Positions 52,409 to 61,151 of a stretch of 64,000 nucleotides of DNA are shown here, one piece after another; positions within the stretch are counted from its first letter, which is position 1, and the number at the start of each line of letters is the position of its first letter. Both the position numbers and the translations under genes were made by a program. The stretch comes from Nostoc sp. T09 (GTDB lineage: Bacteria > Cyanobacteriota > Cyanobacteriia > Cyanobacteriales > Nostocaceae). Under the pieces are notes generated by a model that saw nothing but the letters and a program-made list of their open reading frames with translations, was not told the DNA's origin and made no database searches. Location of the stretch: NCBI RefSeq assembly GCF_002154695.1, contig NZ_MTAV01000135.1, positions 1 through 64,000 of the forward strand, in the 5' to 3' direction.

Positions 52409-53194
52409 TCATCCACTTCCCAAATAAGCTGCAATTACGGCGGGATCGTCCCTAACAACGGCGGGTTCACCCAAAGCGATTAATTGTCCAAAATCTAAAA
52501 CAGCAATGCGATCACACAATCCCATAACTAAGGGTACATGATGCTCAATCAGTACGATCGTTAAGTTAAAGCGCTCCCTAAGACTGCGAATAAATTCGCT
52601 GAGATACTGTTTTTCGCTGGGGTTCATCCCCGCAGCTGGTTCATCAAGGAGTAAAATCTGCGGTTCCAAGGCTAATGCGCGGGCGATTTCTAAGCGTCGT
52701 TGATCGCCGTAAGCAAAATTTTTGGCTTTTTCTTCAGCGCGATCGCTCAATCCCACCAGTTCTAATAATTCTAAAGCTTTTTTTCTACTTTTAGATTCTT
52801 CAATAGGTGCTGGTGGTAATTTTAAAACTCCTTTAATCATATTACTTTTGGTATGCAAATGCCCGCCTATGATGACATTTTCTAACGCCGATAATTCACC
52901 AAACAGGCGAATATTTTGAAAGGTACGAGCGATACCTAAACCAGCAATTTTATAAGGACGTAATTGCGAAATATTTATACCTTTATAAATTAATTTACCA
53001 TCAGAAGGTGGAATTAAGGCTGTGATCAAATTAAATAAAGTTGTTTTCCCTGCACCATTAGGGCCAATTAGCCCGAAAATTTCATGCTTTTTGACTGCAA
53101 AAGATACATTATTTACAGCCACTAAACCACCAAACCTACGAGTCAAGGATTTTGCTTCTAAGACAATATTATTTTCTGCAATAATTTCAGACAT
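52409..53194 (-). CDS. Branched-chain/neutral amino acid ABC transporter ATPase, LivG-type
   Basis: 261-residue ABC ATPase. Walker A LIGPNGAGKTTLFNLI, signature FAYGDQRRLEIARAL (LivG-type, with YGDQRR rather than SGGE), Walker B LLLDEPAAGMNPSE and switch IEHHVPLVMGLCDR. The C-terminal AVVRDDPAVIAAYLG helix is the LivG extension. Gap of 3 bases from the preceding small secreted protein gene. Function is ATP hydrolysis for the importer with LivF, LivH and LivM. Confidence 0.94.
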   Translation of the reverse strand: MSEIIAENNIVLEAKSLTRRFGGLVAVNNVSFAVKKHEIFGLIGPNGAGKTTLFNLITALIPPSDGKLIYKGINISQLRPYKIAGLGIARTFQNIRLFGELSALENVIIGGHLHTKSNMIKGVLKLPPAPIEESKSRKKALELLELVGLSDRAEEKAKNFAYGDQRRLEIARALALEPQILLLDEPAAGMNPSEKQYLSEFIRSLRERFNLTIVLIEHHVPLVMGLCDRIAVLDFGQLIALGEPAVVRDDPAVIAAYLGSG

Positions 53195-53197
53195 TGT

Positions 53198-53710
53198 TTA
53201 GCGTAATTGTAATTCACAAGTTGCAGGTAGTTCATCAACTAACCAATTCCCGACACGGAATTTAGGGTTATCAACTCCAGTTTTAATCAGCACAATTCTG
53301 GATGACTGCGGACACTTCCAGCTTTGAGACTCAGGTGTTGCTGAGTAAAGATATTCATAAAGTTTAACTTCAAAAGCATATCTGCTATCTGATATTTTTT
53401 TACCAGAATTAATTTCAAAAGCTGCATGACTGGGGCTGGATGTACCAGATATATAACTAGCTAGCTCATCATTAGATATTTTCTTTTTAAGTGCAGGAGA
53501 AACAAAAGTTACTCCTTCTGTAACATTTCTGGTTTTCCAGGCATATAAAAATTTATCTGCTGTAAATAATGCCCTTACATAATCGGGATTGGCTGAAGTA
53601 TTGGCAACAGGTTTAACTGGTTGAGCCTGGGTTGTGGTGCATAAGAATAGTAAAGCGATCGCAGCTATTAATAAGGCTTTTAGTTTATGGAGTTTTTTAA
53701 ATTTTTTCAT
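53198..53710 (-). CDS. Small periplasmic protein embedded in the transporter operon
   Basis: 170 residues with a signal peptide (ALLIAAIALLFLCTTTQAQP). The mature part (about 45-165) shows ADKFLYAWKTRNVTEGVTFV, then SSPSHAAFEI, RYAFEVKLYEYLY and NWLVDELPATCEL, a pattern like NTF2-type or DUF4878-like lumicrine folds; I cannot name it. It overlaps the LivM-type gene by 4 bases (ATGA) and precedes LivG by 3, so it is co-translated with the transporter. It is not a standard Liv subunit. Confidence 0.75.
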   Translation of the reverse strand: MKKFKKLHKLKALLIAAIALLFLCTTTQAQPVKPVANTSANPDYVRALFTADKFLYAWKTRNVTEGVTFVSPALKKKISNDELASYISGTSSPSHAAFEINSGKKISDSRYAFEVKLYEYLYSATPESQSWKCPQSSRIVLIKTGVDNPKFRVGNWLVDELPATCELQLR

Positions 53711-54639
53711 ACTTGCTTATTTTTTACTTTGCGTTTTTTGAAGACATCCGGTGTTACCAGACCTTGAGGAAAAAATATAGTTCCCACTACAATTAGTAAT
53801 CCAAAAATAATTAATCTTCCGTCACGCAAAAATTGTGCTACCCAATTAGGTAATCCACCTGTATCGGCTAAGCTGCGTAAGATTTCTGGTAAGGCTGTAA
53901 ATACCATTCCTCCTACTATCGAACCTAAAAAAGTTCTAGAACCACCAATTAAGACAAAAGTTAAGTAGATAATACTCGCATCAAAAGTACCTTGACGAGC
54001 ATTCCAAGTATTGAGAAAGTGAGCGCTAATTGCCCCCACAACGCCTGCAAGGATTGCCCCTAATGTAAATGCTAAAACTTTGTAGTAAGTGGGATTAATA
54101 CCCATTGCACCTGCGGCTAATTCATCTTCACGAATAGCAGTAAATGCTCTACCTACCTTAATGCGTTCTAAACGGTAAAACAATACCATTGCAATTATAA
54201 GTAATGGCAAAGCAATCCATAAATATTCGATTTGAGTTTGGAAGGGTTGAGGAATGCCAAAAATCCCAACAGCACCGCCTGTAATTTCCAAATTGAGGGA
54301 GAGAACTCGCAGAACTTCTACAAAAGCAATAGTAGCGATCGCTAAATAAATTCCTCGTAACCGTAATGTCGGAATCCCTATGACTGCACCCAATAAACCG
54401 GACACTACACCAGCAATTACCATCTCGATTAATAACAGCGGAATCGGAAAAAAACTACTGCTAGATGTAAAAACTTTTGTAGATAGAATGGCGGCAATAT
54501 AACCACCTAAAGCATAAAATCCGGGGCTTGCCAAAGATAGTTGTCCAGCCATCAATGGTAAGTAAAGTGATAGCCCCAATAATGCCCCTAATACCATAGA
54601 GACAATTAGCGAACCGTAAGTAGAGACAAATTCAGACAT
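53707..54639 (-). CDS. Branched-chain/neutral amino acid ABC transporter permease, LivM-type
   Basis: 310 residues with about eight to nine helices. The LivM hallmarks LASPGFYALGGYIAAIL near the N-terminus, GIPTLRLRGIYLAIATIAF and the ATPase-contact loop GRAFTAIREDELAAGAMGI are present. With the LivH-type permease it forms the membrane channel of the importer. A Uma2 gene separates it from the LivH-type gene, an unusual interruption. The C-terminus is basic (FKKRKVKNKQV). Confidence 0.93.
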   Translation of the reverse strand: MSEFVSTYGSLIVSMVLGALLGLSLYLPLMAGQLSLASPGFYALGGYIAAILSTKVFTSSSSFFPIPLLLIEMVIAGVVSGLLGAVIGIPTLRLRGIYLAIATIAFVEVLRVLSLNLEITGGAVGIFGIPQPFQTQIEYLWIALPLLIIAMVLFYRLERIKVGRAFTAIREDELAAGAMGINPTYYKVLAFTLGAILAGVVGAISAHFLNTWNARQGTFDASIIYLTFVLIGGSRTFLGSIVGGMVFTALPEILRSLADTGGLPNWVAQFLRDGRLIIFGLLIVVGTIFFPQGLVTPDVFKKRKVKNKQV

Positions 54640-54676
54640 TTTAAAACATTGTGATGAGGCTGAATAAAGTTAACGT

Positions 54677-55279
54677 TTAAGCTGTTAATATTTGCTCTGC
54701 TGTCAATGTCAATTCGGGAAAAGTTACAGACAATATCCTGTCAGAACCTCTAAATTGACTGCGTTGGTATTTTCCATTAGCATCTAATAGAAAAACAAAT
54801 ACAGTTGGAACTTTGGGATTGCCTAAATATTCTCTTAGTCCTATTGCTAAGTAATCTACAATCCAATACTCTGTGATACCTAAACGTTGATATTCGTCCA
54901 ATTTATCAATATAGTCATCTTCCCAATTAGTTGATGTCACTTCTACAGCTAACTGGATAGGTTCTTCAAGCGCAGAGTAAGCAGCACGATTTGATCGCCA
55001 CATATCTCTATCTATGACACTGACATCAGGCTTGCGTCCTTGTTCTACGCCTTCAGCAGTTTTAGTTTTAAATACTGCTGTGTTATTGACAACATAATTT
55101 AAATTTAGTCGCCTGATTTCATCATTGAAAGCAAATAAAAGCAAGTTAGCAACATCATCATGATTTCTTGTTGAACGCACTTCTACAATTTCTCCATCTA
55201 CAAGTTCATAAAAACCTTCTTCTGGGCACTGTTCAAGAAACTGATCAAAAGTTAATTTCTGTTTAGTAAATGTCGTCAT
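54677..55279 (-). CDS. Uma2-family (DUF820) PD-(D/E)XK nuclease-like protein inside the Liv-type operon
   Basis: 200 residues. The start LTFDQFLEQCPEEGFYELVDGEIVEV and core KPDVSVIDRDMW then IQLAVEVTSTNWEDDYIDK carry the PD and E-x-T features of the family, and DEYQRLGITEYWIVD is the usual Y-x-x-x-G-I-x-E-Y-W-I segment. It lies between the two permease genes of the amino-acid importer, 37 bases after the LivM start on one side and 7 bases after LivH's stop on the other. It has no expected link to transport, so insertion is likely. Confidence 0.9.
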   Translation of the reverse strand: MTTFTKQKLTFDQFLEQCPEEGFYELVDGEIVEVRSTRNHDDVANLLLFAFNDEIRRLNLNYVVNNTAVFKTKTAEGVEQGRKPDVSVIDRDMWRSNRAAYSALEEPIQLAVEVTSTNWEDDYIDKLDEYQRLGITEYWIVDYLAIGLREYLGNPKVPTVFVFLLDANGKYQRSQFRGSDRILSVTFPELTLTAEQILTA

Positions 55280-55286
55280 ATAATCT

Positions 55287-56237
55287 TTAAACCTTCTGAA
55301 TAAATCGTCTTCCTAGCAAACCTTGGGGTCTAACTAATAGCATGACAAACAAAATTGCAAATGCTACAGCGTCTTTATAACCAGAGTATTCACCAGGTAC
55401 AAATGCTTCCACTAATCCAATTAATAAACCTCCTAGCACTGCACCAGGAATACTACCCAAACCACCTAAGACAATCACTGCTAAACCTCTTAAACCAAAA
55501 GCAATGCCAAAATATGGCCCAGCAATACTGACGCTAGAAGCCACTAAAGTTCCCGCCAAACCTGCTAAAAAACTGCTGATGAAAAATGTCAGCACAATAA
55601 AGCCATCGGTGTTAATTCCTAACAAACTGGCGGTAGTTGGATCTTCTGCGATCGCCTGCATTGCCTTGCCATATTTAGTGCTATTGATAAAATAGGTAAG
55701 GATTGCTACAAATATCACAGAGACAGCAAAAATTACTATCTGCACGCTACGGATGGGGATTGGATTCTCTGGACTACCAAAGTTAATCGAAGCTGGTAAA
55801 TTTCCGTAAGCGCCTGCGGGAAAGGTGTAACTTTCTGCACCTACTAAATATTGGATGAGGTTAACAATTACTACCGCCACACCTAAGCTGGAAACCACCG
55901 TCAGCAAGGGGTCAGATCCTTTACGGCGTAGAGGTTGGAAAGCAATCCGTTCCATAGCTATGCCAACCAATCCGGCTAGACTGCTGCCTAAAATTAAGGC
56001 GATCGCAAATGGTAATTTTATAGGTAGTGTGGCATTAGCCAGCAAGCCATTAAATCCAAAAGTCCCGCCCATGAGTGCATAGGTGAAATATGCACCCAGC
56101 GTAAAAACTGCCCCATGAGCTAAATTAATAATGCCCAAAATCGAATAAACGAGGGTGTATCCCAAGGCAAAAATTGCATAAACGCTGCCAATAGATAGCC
56201 CATTTAAGAATTGTTGCAGAAACAGATTTATATCCAT
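55287..56237 (-). CDS. Branched-chain/neutral amino acid ABC transporter permease, LivH-type
   Basis: 316 residues with about eight helices. LivH features: FLQQFLNGLSIGSVYAIFAL, the LGIINLAHGAVFTLGAYF helix and the loop YGKAMQAIAEDPTTASLLGI (ATPase contact), then GLRGLAVIVLGGLGSIPGAV. It lies 7 bases after the binding-protein gene. Substrate choice depends on that partner; Liv-type and NatCD-type permeases look alike. Confidence 0.94.
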   Translation of the reverse strand: MDINLFLQQFLNGLSIGSVYAIFALGYTLVYSILGIINLAHGAVFTLGAYFTYALMGGTFGFNGLLANATLPIKLPFAIALILGSSLAGLVGIAMERIAFQPLRRKGSDPLLTVVSSLGVAVVIVNLIQYLVGAESYTFPAGAYGNLPASINFGSPENPIPIRSVQIVIFAVSVIFVAILTYFINSTKYGKAMQAIAEDPTTASLLGINTDGFIVLTFFISSFLAGLAGTLVASSVSIAGPYFGIAFGLRGLAVIVLGGLGSIPGAVLGGLLIGLVEAFVPGEYSGYKDAVAFAILFVMLLVRPQGLLGRRFIQKV

Positions 56238-56244
56238 ATAGCAA

Positions 56245-57489
56245 CTATTTTAAAAATGCGAATTTACCTTGACTACCATCTTTGTCCATTTTGATTTGAG
56301 CTACATAAAAATCTTTTTGGACAACCTCACCGACGGGAGTAAACCCAATTTCGCCTAAAGGTGTATTATATTTTCCAGCTAGTAGCTGTTTGTTTAATTC
56401 ATTCCTTAATTGTGGCAGTGCTAATTTGTTGACTTTGGTTTTTTTATCTAAAGCTTGGAGTGCTTCTACATAAACTTGAACTGCGGCAAAAGCTTGAGCG
56501 CTAAACTGTGGTGGTTCTTTCTTGTATTGGTCAGTATAGATTTTACGAAATGTCGAGTTAATTTCGCCTGGATGTTCTGGGCTGTAAGCTTGAGCAATCA
56601 GTACACCATCACAAAGTGCTTTGCATACTGGCAAAATGTTGGAAGTGTTCATACCATTACCACCAACAATTAAGCCTTTATAACCCAGTTCCCGTAGTTG
56701 TCTGACCAAGTTACCACCATCAGCAGCCAAACCAGAAATAATTACTAAATCTGGTTTAAGATTAATCGCATTTGTAGCTTGGCTTTGGAAATCTGTATCA
56801 CTAGTTTGGAACTTTTGTACTGTTAATAATTCCAAACCCTGATCCTTCACAGTTTTCTGAAAAATCTCTGTCTCTGATTTACTAAAAGCATCATTTTGAG
56901 CAAAGAAAACAGCAACTTTTTTAATTTTGGGGTTCTGCTTGAGTGCTGCTTTAACTGAATTAGGCGCGACAATAGAAACTGGTGCAGAAACACGAGCTAC
57001 GTAATCACCAATCTCCGGAATCTTGTTAGCAGTATTTGATGCTCCCAGCACTGGTACTTTAGCACGGTCAGCAACAGGGTCAGCACTAAAAGCTTGCTGT
57101 GACAAAGTTGGTCCCACAATACCGACAACTTTATCTTTATTAATTAAACTTTGAAAGGCATTAATTGCTCCATTTTCATCACCGCTAGTGTCTTGAAATA
57201 CTAATTTAATTGGAGTACCGTTAATACCACCTTTATCATTAAAATATTTCTCAGCGATTTTGGCTCCAGCAACTTGTTCTTGACCAAGTAAAGCTACGTT
57301 ACTAGTTTGGGCAAAAGCAATACCTATAGGAATTACACCAGATGTATTCGTTGTGGAGGTATTGTTATTTGTAGCCTGATTTTGGGCATTATTGCCTACA
57401 TTCGACCCAGTGTTAGCTCCACCACAGGCTGTTAGCACCATAGTCAAAGTGGCAAAAAATGTAGTTGTTAGCGCAGCGGATTTTTTCAT
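56245..57489 (-). CDS. Branched-chain/neutral amino acid ABC transporter substrate-binding lipoprotein
   Basis: 414 residues from the ATG at 57489 (the upstream reading has 48 atypical residues). The leader MKKSAALTTTFFATLTMVL ends in the lipobox LTAC. A Ser/Thr/Asn-rich linker follows, then two periplasmic binding lobes: IPIGIAFAQTS, LGQEQVAGAKIAEKYFNDKG, VGIVGPTLSQQAFS and VPVLGASNTANKIPEIG. These are LivJ/LivK- and NatB-type motifs. It delivers a hydrophobic or neutral amino acid to the permease. In Nostoc, Nat-type importers also recover amino acids leaked from the filament, a possible role here. It is the first gene of the operon. Confidence 0.93.
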   Translation of the reverse strand: MKKSAALTTTFFATLTMVLTACGGANTGSNVGNNAQNQATNNNTSTTNTSGVIPIGIAFAQTSNVALLGQEQVAGAKIAEKYFNDKGGINGTPIKLVFQDTSGDENGAINAFQSLINKDKVVGIVGPTLSQQAFSADPVADRAKVPVLGASNTANKIPEIGDYVARVSAPVSIVAPNSVKAALKQNPKIKKVAVFFAQNDAFSKSETEIFQKTVKDQGLELLTVQKFQTSDTDFQSQATNAINLKPDLVIISGLAADGGNLVRQLRELGYKGLIVGGNGMNTSNILPVCKALCDGVLIAQAYSPEHPGEINSTFRKIYTDQYKKEPPQFSAQAFAAVQVYVEALQALDKKTKVNKLALPQLRNELNKQLLAGKYNTPLGEIGFTPVGEVVQKDFYVAQIKMDKDGSQGKFAFLK

Positions 57490-57752
57490 GGCTGAAAGAT
57501 AATCTATTTCTGGAATCATCTTTATTTGACCACAGACAGATGCAGATTCCAAGTAGTTATGTATGCCTAAAGTTTGATGAACAAAGTTTGGCGATCGCTT
57601 TTTTGATATTAGTGGCGATCGCACGATTGTCACATTGGTAATTTACCAGGAATTACGCAAAAATCACCAAAAACCTTAATTTATCGAACCGCCAAAACGC
57701 CAAGAACGCCAAGAATTCGTAGAGTGTGCGTAAGTCTTATTTGCTATTCTTT

Positions 57753-58742
57753 TTAGAACAATTTTTCTTTAACCACACTCATGGGTTTTTGGCTATCCTC
57801 ATGCTCTTCATAAAAACCTGCCACTTCCGCTAAGGTATATAGGGGCCTTTGCTTAACTTCTTCATAAATGCGCCCAATATATTCACCCAAAATGCCAATA
57901 CTAAATAGTTGTACTGCTCCTAAAAAGAAAATAACCATCATGATAATGGCCATTCCTGTTAAGGGAGAATGAGGTACAAAAAGTCGCCAGTACAAAACCA
58001 GCACACACATGAACAATGAAACTATCGCGGCTAAAAATCCCATGTAAGTTGAAAGCCGCAACGGTACTTTAGAAAAAGAAACCAATCCATTAATTGCCAG
58101 TGCTAGAGATTTACGAAATGTATATTTCACATCCCCTGCAAAACGCGGATCTCGCTCAAATTTAATAGCTATTTGATTAAAACCAACCCAAGCTCGCAAT
58201 CCCCGAATGTAGCGGTTGCGCTCTGACATTGCATTCAGGACGTCTACAACTTTACGATCTAATAAGCAAAAATCCCCCGTGTCTGTGGGAATATCTACAT
58301 CTGCCAGATTTTTGAGAATCCGATAAAAAGCATAGGCTGTGAAGCGCTTAAACCAACCTTCTTGACGACGTTGGATGCGTTGGGCATAAACGATTTGATA
58401 TCCTTGTCGCCATTTCTCTACCATGTCTGGAATCAATTCTGGTGGATCTTGTAAATCGGCATCCAGAATCACAACCACCTGTCCCCGAACAAAATTTAGC
58501 CCTGCTGTTACAGCAATTTGATGACCAAAATTCCGCGCCAGACTTAAGTAAACCACACGCGGATCTTTTTGATGCAATTCTCGCATCATTTGTAAAGAGC
58601 GATCGCGGCTACCATCATTCACTAAACACAACTCTACCGGACCATCCATCCGATTCATCACCAGGGAAATCCGGCGATACATTTCTTCAATAGTTTCTTC
58701 TTCGTTGTAGATCGGTACGATAAAAGAGTATTTAGGTAGCAT
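57753..58742 (-). CDS. Family 2 glycosyltransferase (GtrB/DPM1-like), membrane-anchored
   Basis: 329 residues. The GT2 domain has [29 protein letters not shown] and [14 protein letters not shown] (metal-binding DxD-type), then [14 protein letters not shown]. Two C-terminal helices (about 230-300; [37 protein letters not shown]) and the last [14 protein letters not shown] match GtrB/DPMS-type enzymes, which transfer glucose or mannose to polyprenyl phosphate. Its product could feed the GT87-like enzyme nearby. It is followed after 7 bases by the TVP38 gene upstream, so they form an operon. Confidence 0.92.
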   Translation of the reverse strand: MLPKYSFIVPIYNEEETIEEMYRRISLVMNRMDGPVELCLVNDGSRDRSLQMMRELHQKDPRVVYLSLARNFGHQIAVTAGLNFVRGQVVVILDADLQDPPELIPDMVEKWRQGYQIVYAQRIQRRQEGWFKRFTAYAFYRILKNLADVDIPTDTGDFCLLDRKVVDVLNAMSERNRYIRGLRAWVGFNQIAIKFERDPRFAGDVKYTFRKSLALAINGLVSFSKVPLRLSTYMGFLAAIVSLFMCVLVLYWRLFVPHSPLTGMAIIMMVIFFLGAVQLFSIGILGEYIGRIYEEVKQRPLYTLAEVAGFYEEHEDSQKPMSVVKEKLF

Positions 58743-58749
58743 GATTATC

Positions 58750-59412
58750 TTAAGGTTTGCGACGAAAGGGAAAACTGCGATGACGGCGATACCAGGTAGA
58801 TCCAGCCACTAATATTCCTAGCAATGCCAAAGCACCAACCAATGGCATAACCTCTCCGGTACGGATTGCTTTTAAGCCAGAACTACCTAATAAAACAAAT
58901 GGTAATACTCCTGGAACTGTTCCTAAAATCGTGCCAATCAAGTAATCTTTGAAGCTCACTGATGTCAAACCGGCAGCAAAATTTACCAAACCATAGGGCA
59001 TAATTGGCACTAGGCGAATGGCAAACATATAAAATACTCCTCCTTGCTGCACTTCCGCATCAATCGCTTGCCAACGTCCTGCTAGTCTTTTAGCAACGGC
59101 TTCATGTCCAACTGTCCGTGCAAATATAAAAGAAGCGATCGCAGCCACAATCGCAGCAACACTTGTCCAAAATGTACCCAGCCAAGGACCAAAAATCGCT
59201 CCTCCGGTTAAATTCAGCGCCGTAGAAGGTAAAACTAGAATGGTTGCTACTACATAAATCACAATATAAGTAACGGGTGCCCAAATGCCAGAGTTTTTCA
59301 ACCACGACTGAATTAAATCTGGATTAATTCCTCCTAAAAAATATCCTGTCAATATCGTTGCCACCAGGCAAACTAAAAACAATAAGATAAAACTGGTTTT
59401 AAAATTTAGCAT
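58750..59412 (-). CDS. TVP38/TMEM64 (VTT domain) membrane protein
   Basis: 220 residues with about five helices. The VTT-domain motif [19 protein letters not shown] (near 65-83) and the later [20 protein letters not shown], with [13 protein letters not shown], are family hallmarks. VTT proteins are linked to lipid transport or scrambling (DedA relatives). The gene overlaps no neighbour but is 7 bases ahead of the GT2 gene, so polyprenyl-carrier or lipid handling is a reasonable context guess. Confidence 0.9.
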   Translation of the reverse strand: MLNFKTSFILLFLVCLVATILTGYFLGGINPDLIQSWLKNSGIWAPVTYIVIYVVATILVLPSTALNLTGGAIFGPWLGTFWTSVAAIVAAIASFIFARTVGHEAVAKRLAGRWQAIDAEVQQGGVFYMFAIRLVPIMPYGLVNFAAGLTSVSFKDYLIGTILGTVPGVLPFVLLGSSGLKAIRTGEVMPLVGALALLGILVAGSTWYRRHRSFPFRRKP

Positions 59413-59560
59413 AAATACATTAATGCTAGTACAGCTTGGCGTAAATTAATCTACCATTCAAGACAGTGTAAAAGTATGAAACCAGATTTTTGTGATTTTT
59501 GACTTTCTCTTTAAGCATAGGTATTCCCGTATTAGCAGTACTAAGGTTATAATTTGGAAC

Positions 59561-61057
59561 CTACTTCAAAGTATCAAATTCAGAAAACTGTTTTTGATTC
59601 AGTGATGTAATTGCTAAGACTAAAATACTAAGTGTGATCCCTAAAACAGCATAGCTTGGTAGTGCCAATATAGTCACTTTCAGGATGTAGGGTAACTCGC
59701 CTGCTTTCCATTTCCAATTATTTGCTAGAGGGATGAGCACCCAATCATGAATGAAGCCTGTTTGCACTAGTAAGCAACAAACACCTACTAACCAAGCAGA
59801 CATTCTTTTCCATGCAAATACTTCATACCTGATCTGAAACAGCAAATCATTGAGCAAGTAAACCACAGCAGGTATTAACATCACAGAACTAGTTTGCTGT
59901 GAATAATTCATGCCAATACTCAAGCATGAAATTAATACAATTTCCGATAGATAAATATTTTTTGACCAGCCGATTTGTGATTGTTGTTTGTACCAATACC
60001 AACCCACATAACCAAATGTTAGCAGCACAATTAAATTAGATAAAAGCTTTGCAATGAATTGGTTATTAGGGAAAAATCTAGGGCCAATGACCTTTAAATC
60101 AATGCGACTCATCGAAAGATATGGGCTATTTGACGGATCATTTATCCAGATTGAAAATCCCCGCGCAGCATCAGGTAGAAATTCTGTTACGGAATTGCCT
60201 GTCAATAATAGGCCTATAAATATCAGAAAACTTGATGTAATAACACAGAGAAAAACTAGAGTAAATCTTCTTTTTAGAAGAAAATACAAAACGAATAAAG
60301 CAGCTAACGTTGGTTTACAAACGGCAACGCCCAAAAAAATTCCTGCTGGAATATCTTGATTTTTCTTAGCCAAGATAAACATCCATAAAACCAGAGCTGC
60401 AATGAAAATAGCAAGGTTCCCAACTTGAAGATCACGAATTACTCCATAAATTAACGCAACTGCGATCATGCAAATTGTCCTAAAAGCCCGCGAGCGTGAT
60501 TCCAACAGGATATCTGCTCCCCATAAAATCAACCCGATTGTTACCAAATGCATGACAGTCCAGATGGTGAATGCAGTATTGATCGAAAAATAACCCAGAA
60601 ACCAGATAATAGGAATAATATTCGGTGGATAGACAAACGGTGGAATGCTCCCACAAGCTTTTGTTAAATTACAGAACCATTCACTAAAAATCTCGGGTTT
60701 AAAAGGGCTTAAATGCTCGTGAGCTAATTTACTTGCCACATAAAACCATTTAAAATCCCAAAAAGGTGGCTCTGGATAAGTCGCAAATAAATGAACAAGC
60801 CAACCTGTATAAATAAGAAGCCTTGTAACAATTAATACGACAAAAGCTTGAATTATAAAGTTAACAATAGGTTTATGCAAAAATTGCCCTAGCTGTTTAA
60901 TAAAAGGGTATTGTAAAAATAACGAATTATTCCAGCCTTGCTTTTCATCATCTAGCCGCCAATTACTTTTAAGAACTAAAGCTACTGCAATTAATATAAT
61001 TAGATTCCAAAATCCTAAACTGATCATAGGAATTGAATAATTAGGTTTTTTCTTCAC
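59561..61057 (-). CDS. DUF2029/GT87-like polyprenol-dependent glycosyltransferase
   Basis: 498 residues with about ten membrane helices. The first extracytoplasmic loop has YPEPPFWDFKWFYVASKL, the Asp-containing segment where GT-C enzymes keep catalytic acid, and PFVYPPNIIPIIWFL follows, as in DUF2029/GT87 members that use polyprenyl-phosphate sugars to build cell-envelope glycans. The start is GTG at 61057 (MKKKPNYSI); an ATG at 61027 is also possible. It precedes the TVP38-GT2 pair on the same strand, supporting a shared lipid-linked sugar role. Confidence 0.83.
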   Translation of the reverse strand: MKKKPNYSIPMISLGFWNLIILIAVALVLKSNWRLDDEKQGWNNSLFLQYPFIKQLGQFLHKPIVNFIIQAFVVLIVTRLLIYTGWLVHLFATYPEPPFWDFKWFYVASKLAHEHLSPFKPEIFSEWFCNLTKACGSIPPFVYPPNIIPIIWFLGYFSINTAFTIWTVMHLVTIGLILWGADILLESRSRAFRTICMIAVALIYGVIRDLQVGNLAIFIAALVLWMFILAKKNQDIPAGIFLGVAVCKPTLAALFVLYFLLKRRFTLVFLCVITSSFLIFIGLLLTGNSVTEFLPDAARGFSIWINDPSNSPYLSMSRIDLKVIGPRFFPNNQFIAKLLSNLIVLLTFGYVGWYWYKQQSQIGWSKNIYLSEIVLISCLSIGMNYSQQTSSVMLIPAVVYLLNDLLFQIRYEVFAWKRMSAWLVGVCCLLVQTGFIHDWVLIPLANNWKWKAGELPYILKVTILALPSYAVLGITLSILVLAITSLNQKQFSEFDTLK

Positions 61058-61151
61058 TAATACAGTAATAAATATTTATACATAAGTCATCAGGAAAATT
61101 ACTGGCTAGTTTATAAACGTTTGCTGTTCATTAACTTCTATTTGCGCAAAG

